Below are positions 54,784-63,600 of a DNA stretch of 64,000 nt, piece after piece. The stretch is from a virus. Under the pieces are notes generated by a model. The model was not told the origin of the DNA, made no database searches, and was given only the letters and a program-made list of their open reading frames with translations. The stretch is from the IMG/VR virus record IMGVR_UViG_3300005264_000830, positions 62,001 through 126,000 of that record; one strand, 5' to 3'. Position numbers and translations under genes: made by a program. Within the stretch, counting starts at the first letter, position 1; each line of letters starts with the position of its first letter.

Positions 54784-55114
54784 AAATGTATTAATATTAG
54801 GTGGGTATAGTACTATTACGAGAAAACTTTACGATGACTTTTTAGATAATACTGTTTATCTAGATGATAATAAAATAGTTTATGATATAATAGAAGATAT
54901 AAAACTAAATAATATTAATTATAATAATATTGATGATTTATTTATACTTATAAATACTTTAGATATAGACAGTGTTTTGCTTGGATGTACTGAATTGCCA
55001 ATAGTTTTTGAAGCAAAACTTAGAGATAATTTATTTTATGAAGTATTAGATGGAAACGAATTATATATTAAAGAGTTAATAAAAATGTGCGGAGGAGAAA
55101 TTAAAGATGAATAA
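54770..55114 (+). pseudogene. Asp/Glu racemase-like, C-terminal half
   Basis: A 114-aa frame, in +1 relative to the N-terminal half and overlapping it by 14 bp. It reads 'NFKNVLILGGYSTITRKLYD' and 'VLLGCTELPIVF' with the second catalytic Cys at residue 73. A TTG at 54770 could start it but has no ribosome site. TTGACA at 54770 and TAATAT at 54792, 16 bp apart, look promoter-like across the break. Separate expression of two halves that reassociate is possible but unlikely given the lost middle segment. Confidence 0.6.
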
Positions 55115-55727
55115 CGTCGTTGAAACTTTTTGGAAGTCTAGGGAGGTTTACCCACCAGTAATACATAATTATCAGCGAAGATACATAGATTTGGGCATGG
55201 TGCTTAAGTATACAGATGGGGTCAGTTCTATATCAGATTTAGGTTGTGGTGAAGGACAACTTATCTTAATGTTAAGGGAGTTAACCAACATCAGCAAATT
55301 TTATGCTTATGATTTGTCTATTACTTTTATAGGTAATTTGCTAAAAAGATGGGGAGCTGCTCCTGGTTTAGCTACTAGTGTTGCTAATTTTATAGAATCA
55401 CCTAAAGAAAAAACTGACTTAAGTGTGTGTATGGGAGCAATACTTTATGTATTGAAGGATGAAGACTTAAGAACTATGTTATCTACTATAGATTCAGAAG
55501 TATTTTTATGTCGTATACCATGTAATCTAGAGAATAGAGTAGAAATTGATAAATTTTCTGAAGAGTTCAACTCAAATTATGCTGCAGTGTATAGAACAGT
55601 TTCAGAATATATAACTATATTATCTGAATTTTTTAGTATCGAATCAGTAGATAGGTGTTATCCAGATGAAATAGAGAGTGTTTATGGAACTAAACATTAC
55701 TTTTTTATATGTAAAAATAGGAGATAG
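55107..55727 (+). CDS. Class I SAM-dependent methyltransferase
   Basis: A 206-aa protein with start ATG after GGAGGAG, overlapping the racemase end. 'SISDLGCGEGQLILML' is motif I, 'FYAYDLSITF' motif II, and 'DLSVCMGAILYVLKDEDL' the post-motif strand. It should methylate a small molecule or glycan precursor. The cluster position suggests a sugar O- or N-methyltransferase. The target is not deducible from sequence. Confidence 0.78.
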   Translation: MNNVVETFWKSREVYPPVIHNYQRRYIDLGMVLKYTDGVSSISDLGCGEGQLILMLRELTNISKFYAYDLSITFIGNLLKRWGAAPGLATSVANFIESPKEKTDLSVCMGAILYVLKDEDLRTMLSTIDSEVFLCRIPCNLENRVEIDKFSEEFNSNYAAVYRTVSEYITILSEFFSIESVDRCYPDEIESVYGTKHYFFICKNRR

Positions 55728-55731
55728 TTAT

Positions 55732-55854
55732 ATGAAAAAAACAATATGTAAAAATTGGGAAGTAAACTACAAGTGTGTTAGTTGTGGCCAAAGTATAATG
55801 AATGCCACTAAAGTTGAAGTTATTTGTGATACATGTGGTAATAAATTTAAATAA
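55732..55854 (+). CDS. 40-aa zinc-ribbon protein
   Basis: A short gene with ATG after GGAGAT. 'YKCVSCGQSIMNA' and 'VICDTCGNKFK' form two CxxC knuckles 15 residues apart, a minimal zinc ribbon. It lies between the methyltransferase and aminotransferase genes. Function unknown; it resembles the 48-aa ribbon at 39634. Confidence 0.6.
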   Translation: MKKTICKNWEVNYKCVSCGQSIMNATKVEVICDTCGNKFK

Positions 55855-55882
55855 GTACATCAATTAAACAGTAGAGGAAAAA

Positions 55883-56995
55883 ATGACAATAAATTTTCTA
55901 GATTTAAAAAAACAATACAGTACATTAGACATTCAAGATATTATGGGGAATATAGAAGAAGTAATTAGGTCAGCATCTTTTGTAGGAGGTAAACACTTAG
56001 ATGATTTTGAAAAGAATTTTGGTCTATTTAACGGTTCTCCTCACACAGTAGGAGTAGGTTCTGGAACAGATGCTTTAATTCTTTCTCTCTTGGCGCTAGG
56101 AATAGGTAAGGGTGACGAAGTAATAGTACCCGCTAATACTTTTATAGCCACAGCACTAGCAGTGACTCATGTGGGAGCAACTCCTGTGTTTGTAGATGTA
56201 TGTCCAATTTCTTATTTAATTGATATAGATAAATTGGAAGAAGTAGTTACGACTAAAACTGCTGCTATTATCCCTGTACATTTATATGGTAATGCGGTAT
56301 ATATGCCAGATATTATTAAATTTGCTGACAAACACTCATTGTATGTAATAGAGGATTGTGCTCAAGCAATTGGAGCTAGAGTTAATGGCAAGCGTGTTGG
56401 AACTTGGGGCGATGTAGGATGCTTTAGTTTTTACCCAGCTAAAAATTTAGGAGGTTTAGGTCAAGGAGGAGCAGTTCTTACTTCTGATACGACCCTCGCT
56501 AATAAAATTAGAAGTTTAGGCAATGTAGGTCGCAAAGAAGATTCTTGGTATGTGTATGATAAGGTTGGATACAACTCTAGATTAGATTCTATTAATGCGT
56601 TGTTTCTTGGGATGTGTTTAGAAAAGGTAGAGCACTGGAATACATTACGCAAAGAAGTAGCAAAACTATATTACAATAAGTTAAGAGCATTAACTTGGTT
56701 GAAGCTACCAACAATGGTAAAAGGTGGAGATCATGTGTACCATTTATATGAATTGTGCTTTAGAGATTTAGATACTAGAGATGCTGTTCAACAGTATTTA
56801 CAAAGTAAGGGGATTTCTTCTGCGCTTCATTACCCAATTCCATGTCATAAACAAGAAATATATACACAGATTGAAACAGTGGATTTGCCAATAACAGAAC
56901 GATTGGCAAACACTTTGTTGTCTGTACCGATGCATCCATTTATGGAAGAAAAAGAAATAGAACAAGTGTGCTCAGCAATAGTAGATTATAAATAA
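55883..56995 (+). CDS. PLP-dependent sugar aminotransferase (DegT/DnrJ/EryC1/StrS)
   Basis: A 370-aa protein, normal length for the family. 'VGVGSGTDALILSLLALGI' binds PLP phosphate, 'VIEDCAQAIGA' holds the ring-stacking Asp, and 'SFYPAKNLGG' carries the Schiff-base Lys187. 'VGYNSRLDSINA' is the substrate-side loop seen in FdtB/WlbE-type enzymes. It should transfer an amino group to a keto-sugar nucleotide made by the dehydrogenase at 49176. Start ATG after GAGGAAAAA. Confidence 0.88.
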   Translation: MTINFLDLKKQYSTLDIQDIMGNIEEVIRSASFVGGKHLDDFEKNFGLFNGSPHTVGVGSGTDALILSLLALGIGKGDEVIVPANTFIATALAVTHVGATPVFVDVCPISYLIDIDKLEEVVTTKTAAIIPVHLYGNAVYMPDIIKFADKHSLYVIEDCAQAIGARVNGKRVGTWGDVGCFSFYPAKNLGGLGQGGAVLTSDTTLANKIRSLGNVGRKEDSWYVYDKVGYNSRLDSINALFLGMCLEKVEHWNTLRKEVAKLYYNKLRALTWLKLPTMVKGGDHVYHLYELCFRDLDTRDAVQQYLQSKGISSALHYPIPCHKQEIYTQIETVDLPITERLANTLLSVPMHPFMEEKEIEQVCSAIVDYK

Positions 56996-57008
56996 TAGGA
57001 ATTAAAAA

Positions 57009-57506
57009 ATGAATTTCAGTGATATAGAATTAATAGTAAGTGAAATAGATGGAATAATAACAGATGGCACCGTAGCATTAGATCATTTGAATTATACTCC
57101 ATTTAAATTTTATTGTAATAGAGATTTTGAAGTAATAAATGAATTGAAACGTAATTTTACATTCGTATTTCTTTCTACAGATCCTTCTGTAAGCTATAAT
57201 GTAATGCGTAATAAAAATATACCATCATATTTTTCTTCAAAAAAAGAACCCAAATTAGAAATTTTAACTAAGAAAATTATGTCCAGATATAATATGAGAC
57301 CAGAAAATCTTTTATATATTGGAAATACTCTATCTGATATACCTTGCATGAATTTAGCAGAGATTAGTTTTACTTTAAGAAGCTCAGTAAATAAAGTTAT
57401 GGCTGCTTCTACAGGATTACTTGCTTCAGAGGCTGGTGATGGTGTGATTTGTGAAGTGTATGACATTTTATTAGAAGAGCAAGAAAAAAGAAAAAGAACC
57501 ACTTGA
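57009..57506 (+). CDS. KdsC-like HAD protein with altered catalytic residues
   Basis: A 165-aa protein of HAD-III/KdsC length. The first motif reads 'IVSEIDGIITDG': the nucleophile Asp is Glu12 while the general-acid Asp14 remains. The last motif reads G105-N-T-L-S-D110 instead of G-D-x-x-x-D. Two of the metal/nucleophile positions are therefore changed, and phosphatase activity is doubtful. KdsC-like domains accompany sugar-acid nucleotide synthesis (KDO, sialic acids). This may be a structural or regulatory partner. Start after AGGAAT; P4 overlaps its stop. Confidence 0.7.
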   Translation: MNFSDIELIVSEIDGIITDGTVALDHLNYTPFKFYCNRDFEVINELKRNFTFVFLSTDPSVSYNVMRNKNIPSYFSSKKEPKLEILTKKIMSRYNMRPENLLYIGNTLSDIPCMNLAEISFTLRSSVNKVMAASTGLLASEAGDGVICEVYDILLEEQEKRKRTT

Positions 57507-57531
57507 CAACTGTTAAATTGTGTCTTATATT
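57503..57531 (+). promoter_or_regulatory. Promoter-like site P4
   Basis: TTGACA at 57503-57508, a 17-bp spacer and TATATT at 57526-57531, same type as P1-P3. It overlaps the end of the HAD gene and would drive the methyltransferase-dnaX-polA block. The 206-bp gap to 57713 contains an open frame (57539-57697) without a standard start near its beginning; I do not call it a gene. Confidence 0.65.
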
Positions 57532-57712
57532 AATTTAAAGAGGTGGTATTTTAAACTCAAAAAATCTACAGTTTTTAATACTTATAGTAAAAGAAACACA
57601 TAAAAATCAGTTTAGAAAATTTTTATCTAAAGTTGACCATATAATAAAAACAATAACATTAGCAGATGTAATCAATAATACAAAAAGAACGATATGATTT
57701 TGGGAGTAACAT

Positions 57713-59263
57713 ATGAGTGCGAAACTATGTTTAGTAAAAGATAATTTAAATAAATTAAAAGAATTACATTCTGAATCTGTGGATTGTTTTTGTTACGATC
57801 CTTTATATAATTCTAATAAATTATACGTCGGAACCCCATCGGATGATGGGTCAGTGCATGTTATGAAAGATATATGGAAAGGTGGACAAACCACTTATCT
57901 GTCAGATTTCAATAATCGAGCAAGAGAGATGTATAGAAGTTTAAAATCTAATGGTACTATTATTGTACATTGTGATCAGACTGTAGGATTTTATATATAT
58001 ACAGAACTAATTAATTTAAACATGTACCCAGTAAATACAATTATATGGTCTTACTCTGGTGGAGGGATCTCTAAAAGATTTTTACCTAATAAACATGACT
58101 ATATCCATGTGTTTTCAAAAACAAAAAAGAAAGAACTTTGGACATATAATCCTATCCAACGACACTATGCTAATAGTACTAAATCTTGTGGTAAACATAG
58201 TACATACTCTGGAGGTTTAGATATAGATATAGAAAAAGGTACCCCATTAACTTCTGTATGGGATGTACGTAGTGATGAACAAGATAGGCTTCAAGCAAAA
58301 AGAGAAGGTTGGGGATGGGTATTTTCACCAGATTTTGGTCCTATAAAACCTGTTACTGGGTGGGCCAAAAGTCCTGGTACAGTATCTACTGAAAAACCTT
58401 TAGGACTTTATAAAAGACTTATATACATATATACTAATGAGAATAATCTAGTAGTTGACCCTTATATGGGGGGAGGTACTACTTTATTAGCAGCTGCGGA
58501 ATTAAAACGTAATACTATAGGTATGGATAGTGATGTAAATGCATATAAAAGAACTTGTGATAGATTGAGGTTGGCAGGTATAGAATATACTACAGATACT
58601 AAAGAATCTGACTGTGCTAACATAAATTATAATAGTTTAATACCTAAGATATGGGAAAAAAGAGTCATGGCTTTAGCGGAGTGTGACGAATTGACCCCTC
58701 CAGTTAATGATGGAGCTATAGATGGTATTAATCATAAAACAAAAGACTTTTGGGAGGCAAAGAAATATTCTAATAATGTAGGCGTGGTAAATGTTAGGAA
58801 TTTTATAGCAGGAATAGAGTCTAAGCAGTTTCTATTAGGTAAAGAGTACAATAGAGGAACTATGGTTACTCAGATCGGATATACACGATCTGCATATACT
58901 TTAGCAGATGAAGTAGCCAAACGTACTAAAGGCGATTTAACGATAAGATTATGGACACTAGAACAGTTACTTATTCATAAAAAGAAAAATCTATTACCAA
59001 CAATCAATATGTTTATCAGAAATAAAAGTATTGTTATAGAACTGGAAAATTTATATTATAGTATTAAAAAATATATTTGGAAAATAGAACAACATATTCC
59101 CTATAATACAATATTCGATATTGGACCAAAATCAATTATAAAAAGCACCACTGAAAATGTTTTGTCTCTAGATGAGTATGATATGAAGACTTTTAATAGG
59201 ATAAAATGTACATTAATTGACTCTGAGGGTCAAAAATTTATAAAATCGCTTCAATTAAAATAA
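57713..59263 (+). CDS. DNA adenine/cytosine-N4 methyltransferase
   Basis: A 516-aa protein. 'CFCYDPLYNSN' places motif IV at residues 29-32 as DPLY, where N6-adenine and N4-cytosine enzymes have (D/N/S)PP(Y/F/W). 'VDPYMGGGTTLLAA' near 247 is the SAM-binding motif I, so the order IV then I marks the beta class. 'SGGGISKRFLPNKHDYIHVF' lies in the target region. A C-terminal domain of about 200 residues ('WEAKKYSNNVGVVNVRNFI') is extra and may bind DNA. It could protect phage DNA from host restriction. No cognate nuclease is adjacent. Confidence 0.82.
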   Translation: MSAKLCLVKDNLNKLKELHSESVDCFCYDPLYNSNKLYVGTPSDDGSVHVMKDIWKGGQTTYLSDFNNRAREMYRSLKSNGTIIVHCDQTVGFYIYTELINLNMYPVNTIIWSYSGGGISKRFLPNKHDYIHVFSKTKKKELWTYNPIQRHYANSTKSCGKHSTYSGGLDIDIEKGTPLTSVWDVRSDEQDRLQAKREGWGWVFSPDFGPIKPVTGWAKSPGTVSTEKPLGLYKRLIYIYTNENNLVVDPYMGGGTTLLAAAELKRNTIGMDSDVNAYKRTCDRLRLAGIEYTTDTKESDCANINYNSLIPKIWEKRVMALAECDELTPPVNDGAIDGINHKTKDFWEAKKYSNNVGVVNVRNFIAGIESKQFLLGKEYNRGTMVTQIGYTRSAYTLADEVAKRTKGDLTIRLWTLEQLLIHKKKNLLPTINMFIRNKSIVIELENLYYSIKKYIWKIEQHIPYNTIFDIGPKSIIKSTTENVLSLDEYDMKTFNRIKCTLIDSEGQKFIKSLQLK

Positions 59264-59282
59264 ATAAATTCAAGGAAATAAT

Positions 59283-60338
59283 ATGTTAATAAAAAGATCC
59301 ACTAGTAATGGTGCTAATGACCTTATAACTGTGTATAGACCGTGTACAGTTGATGAGATTGTAGGGCAAGAAGTAAATAAAAAATTAATTAAAAATAATT
59401 TAGCTAAAGGGACTATCCCACATAGTCTTTTGTTTACTGGCCCAGCTGGTTGTGGCAAAACTACATCAGCTAGGATAATTGCATTAGGTTTACAGTGTGA
59501 AAGTGCAGAAAAATCTACGGAAGAACCGTGCCTCAAATGTCAAAGTTGTAAGTCAATATTAAACCAAAGCAGTCTTGATGTAGTAGAAATTAATGTAGGA
59601 AAATCTGGTGGAAAGGATGCAGTTGATAAAATTACAAATGATTTAGCTTACTCACCTTTAAATTCTAAATATAAAGTTTTAATATTTGATGAAGCGCACA
59701 AGTTAACTCCAGCAGCGCAAGAGCTACTTTTAAAACCAATTGAAGATGGGTTTTCTCACGTGTATTTTATTTTTTGTACAAATGAGCCAGAGAAACTAAA
59801 GAAAACATTCTTAGATAGAAATAGAAGTATACATTTTGGAACCCTATCGGACGATCTTCTTAAAGGAATGCTCACAAATATTTGTGACTACGAAGGTATT
59901 CAATATGATACTAATATAATAAGTTATATTGTTAAAGTGGCAAAAGGCACCCCAAGAGTTGCAATAGGGCACTTAAAAAGTGTGATAGATGAATCAAGTT
60001 GGAAATTAGAGGCTGTAAAATCTCTTTTAATTAATCAAAGTATCGATGAAGATAATCCAAATATAATGGAGATTGGTAAGCTACTTACAAGAGGTAGTTT
60101 TAAAGAGGTATTAAAAGTAATGAAGAAACTAAAAAATATACCAGAAGAAACTATTCGTATAGCGACTGCTGGATTTTTTACTAATAGATTAACTTGGTGT
60201 AGATCTTTTGAAGAGGGGGATAGAATATCGGCTGTTTTAGATGTAATGACAAAACCTATATTAATGTCAGGCAAGCCCGCTTATCATGTACTTGTAAATA
60301 ACTTTTATAAAGTTTCAAAAATAATGAAAGGTAGATAA
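59283..60338 (+). CDS. dnaX: Clamp loader subunit, DnaX-like
   Basis: A 351-aa AAA+ ATPase. 'YRPCTVDEIVGQEVNKKLI' is the classic N-terminal box, 'FTGPAGCGKTTSARI' Walker A near 53-61, 'CLKCQSCKSI' completes a zinc knuckle, 'LIFDEAHKLTPAAQELLLKP' Walker B, and 'FIFCTNEPEKL' sensor 1. It should open and load the clamp encoded at 32494 onto primed DNA. It has no tau extension. Start after AAGGAAA. Confidence 0.88.
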   Translation: MLIKRSTSNGANDLITVYRPCTVDEIVGQEVNKKLIKNNLAKGTIPHSLLFTGPAGCGKTTSARIIALGLQCESAEKSTEEPCLKCQSCKSILNQSSLDVVEINVGKSGGKDAVDKITNDLAYSPLNSKYKVLIFDEAHKLTPAAQELLLKPIEDGFSHVYFIFCTNEPEKLKKTFLDRNRSIHFGTLSDDLLKGMLTNICDYEGIQYDTNIISYIVKVAKGTPRVAIGHLKSVIDESSWKLEAVKSLLINQSIDEDNPNIMEIGKLLTRGSFKEVLKVMKKLKNIPEETIRIATAGFFTNRLTWCRSFEEGDRISAVLDVMTKPILMSGKPAYHVLVNNFYKVSKIMKGR

Positions 60339-60620
60339 ATGAAATTGCCAGTAAATTATAATGAAATTAATTATATAAAAAGACGTACGGTTCGTAATGA
60401 GTATATCAAACGACAGAAAGGTAAGTGTGTTTATTGTGGAGAAACTTTAAATAAAAACCCTTGTTCGAGTGTGAGATGTAAACCAGTAAATAAAAAATTT
60501 TTTTCAGAAGGGTTTTTTAAGTGGCCAGTACATTTACATCATGATCATGTAACTGGTATGACTATCGGTGCAGTACATTGTTACTGTAATGCTGTTTTAT
60601 GGCAGTACCATGGGGAATAG
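60339..60620 (+). CDS. HNH / endonuclease VII-like nuclease
   Basis: A 93-aa protein immediately after dnaX. 'KCVYCGETL' (Cys30, Cys33) and 'HYDH-like' core 'VHLHHDHVTGMTIGAVHCYC' followed by 'NAVLW' match the His-Asp-His and Cys-rich layout of recombination endonuclease VII and phage HNH enzymes; the final Cys pair is C-x-C here. It may resolve branched DNA, or be a free-standing homing nuclease beside polA. Start after AAAGG. Confidence 0.65.
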   Translation: MKLPVNYNEINYIKRRTVRNEYIKRQKGKCVYCGETLNKNPCSSVRCKPVNKKFFSEGFFKWPVHLHHDHVTGMTIGAVHCYCNAVLWQYHGE

Positions 60621-60630
60621 GAAAAAATAA

Positions 60631-63600
60631 ATGTCAGTATTCGAAATAAAAGAAAATTCATTACCAAAACCGAACTATGAGTATATAACTAATGGTGAAG
60701 ATGTAGGTAGATGTATTGAAGAAATATTAAAATATAAATCTATTGAAGTAGACACTGAGACTACAGGATTTGACCCGTTTAGTAAGAAAATAGTTTTAGT
60801 TCAAATAGGTATACCAAATAAATCTTTTGTATTCGATCCTAGATGTGACACAGAACATTCTAGTGTACACTTGGATCAATTGAAACCCGTGCTAGCTAAT
60901 AAAGATATATTAAAAATTCTACAGAATGCTGTATTTGATATGAAGATGCTAAAAGTACATGCAGGATATTATTTAGAAAATATATACGATACTATGCTTG
61001 TAGAACAGTTATTTAATCTAGGAATATCAGCGCGTGGAGCCGGCTTAGCTGATTTAGTCAGAAAATATCTTGGGCTAGAGATGACAAAAGAACCTGCTAA
61101 TACATTTCAAAACTATAATCAAAAGTTTAAACCTTTTCAAATAGAGTACGCTGCTTCTGATGTAGCCATACTTACATTGATTAAAGATTTACAAGAACCA
61201 AGGTTAATATCTGAAGGGTTTGAGAATGTAAGTCAATTAGAGTTTAGATTTACTAAACCTATGTGTGAAATGGAATTGAATGGTATTACTATGGATGTTC
61301 CTAAGTGGAGACTTATGTTAAAAGAAATAGAGGCTGATAGAGATATGGAACAAGACGTTATTCAAAAACTATTAGCGGAAAATCATGGCCAAAATGTTAT
61401 GTTTGGAGCACCTGTTATAAATATAAATAGCCCACCACAACTATTGAAATCATTGTCAAGTTATGGTTTGAGTTTAGATGGAACATCTGAAGGGGCTTTA
61501 AGTAAATTTAAAGGAGTTCCAGTCATAGATGCTTTACTTAAATACAGAAAACTTAATAAATTAATGTCTACTTATGGAGAATCTTTAATAGATCAAATAA
61601 ATCCAATTACAGGCAGAGTGCATACTAGATTTAGACAGATGGTACAGACAGGTCGTATGTCTTCTAGTGCTCCTAATATGCAGAATATACCTAAGAATCA
61701 AAAGTATAGAAGTTGTTTTATTGCAAAGCCAGGGTATAGTTTAATTACTGCTGACATGAGTGGCGCAGAGCTTCGTATCCTAGGCAATATATCAGAGGAC
61801 CCTGTATTTATAGAGTGTTATGCTAATGGGATAGATTTACATACAAGAACTGCTTCTGAGATATTCCATGTACCAATGGAGCAGGTAAAAGGTAAGATGC
61901 GGGGGTCAGCAAAAGCTGTAAATTTTGGACTTTGTATTTCACAAGATACTGAAATCATTACAAACTCTGGTATTAAGAAAATAAAAGATGCCAATATAGG
62001 AGAATTAATAGCTAATGATTTAGGTAGTAATAAAATAATAGACACAAAATATATGGGAACAAAAGAAGTATTTAAGATAACTACTAGATTTGGTTACTCT
62101 ATTGAGGCAACAGAAGATCATTTAATGAAAGTTATAAATAAAGATGGTAAGTACATAGATAAAAAATTAAGTGCTATAGACACTAAAGTAGATCAGCTTT
62201 GTTTAAAAATCAATTCTAATTTATTTAATACAGATAAGTACAAATTTGAAAATTTCAGTGTAAAAAGAGTAACTAACTATAAACATTTTGAACTGCCAAC
62301 TACTTTAACAAAAGACTGGGCTGCATTTTTAGGAATTTTTATAGCAGAAGGTTGTTTACTAAAAGTTAAAGGAAGATCTAAATATGGAGTAACATCTTTT
62401 GGGTTTTCGAAAAGTGCATCTTCAGAATTTATTTCTAAAATAGATATATTATTTACTAAATTATTTAAAACTAGGTTAAGTAGAACAGAAACGATTGAAA
62501 AAGTACATTATAATATAAATTCGGTTTTATTTTGTGAATGGTTATATAGTATCTTTAAATTTAATACTGGGTTAAAGACCGATACAATATTTATTCCAGA
62601 ATGTATAAAGATTAGTCCAAAGGATGTACAAATTGAGTTTTTAAGATGGCTGATGGAGGGTGATGGAACAATAAAGAAAAATGGTAATACATTAAAAATA
62701 CAATACAGTAGTAAATCTATTAAACTAATTAATGATTTGCAGTTATTGTTTCTTAATTTAGGAATTGTTTCTTCTATTTTAGAAGAGACAAGAAAAAGCT
62801 ACGCAGGGAATTTTTATTATGTTTTAGATATAATTACTAATAAATGTAAAAAAGTATTTATTGATACAGTTGGGTTTGTTACTAATTATAAAAATGATAA
62901 ATACATTGTTAATAGTAAATATATAGAATCATCCTATATGTTAAGGAATCAAAATAAATTATTGAATAAAATGATTAAATCTATACCAAATAATTTAAAA
63001 TCAAATAGGCTTTATTATGATACTTTATATAATTGTATAAATTATAGTAATAATTCAATAGGAAATACTTCTTTAGAAAAACTTTACCAACTAGACGATT
63101 TTTTGAGGCACATGCATTCTAATGACATTATTGCTTTAGACATTTTAAGTATAAAATCAGCTGGGTTAAAAAAGGTATATGATATATCAGTGGACAAACA
63201 TCAATATTTTTTGGCAAATGGTTTTATAGTACATAACTGTTATGGGCTTTCTAAGTATGGATTAGCCGCAAGATTAGATATTTCAGAGAAAGAAGCAGAT
63301 ACTATGATTACTACCTATTTTGAAAAATATAGTGGTGTAAAATCATACCTAGATAATGCTGCAAGAAATGCTGTAAAGAAAGGTTATTCTACAACAGTAA
63401 GTGGAAGAAAACGATTTTATAATGTACCACCGTATGGGCATCCTGATAGAAAGAAGAAGCAGCGCTCGGTTGAAAGAGCAGCCAAAAATGCCGGAATTCA
63501 AGGAGCTAATGCTGATACAATTATAGATGGTTTTGGTACTTACTTCAGTAAAATTCCAATGGAAACAGATGCCTTGGAAGGGCCGTGTTGGTTAAAAGGC

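Noticed and set aside
57539-57697. 52-codon frame after promoter P4
   Set aside because: Open and followed by a gene, but no standard start codon near the ribosome-like site; too weak to call.
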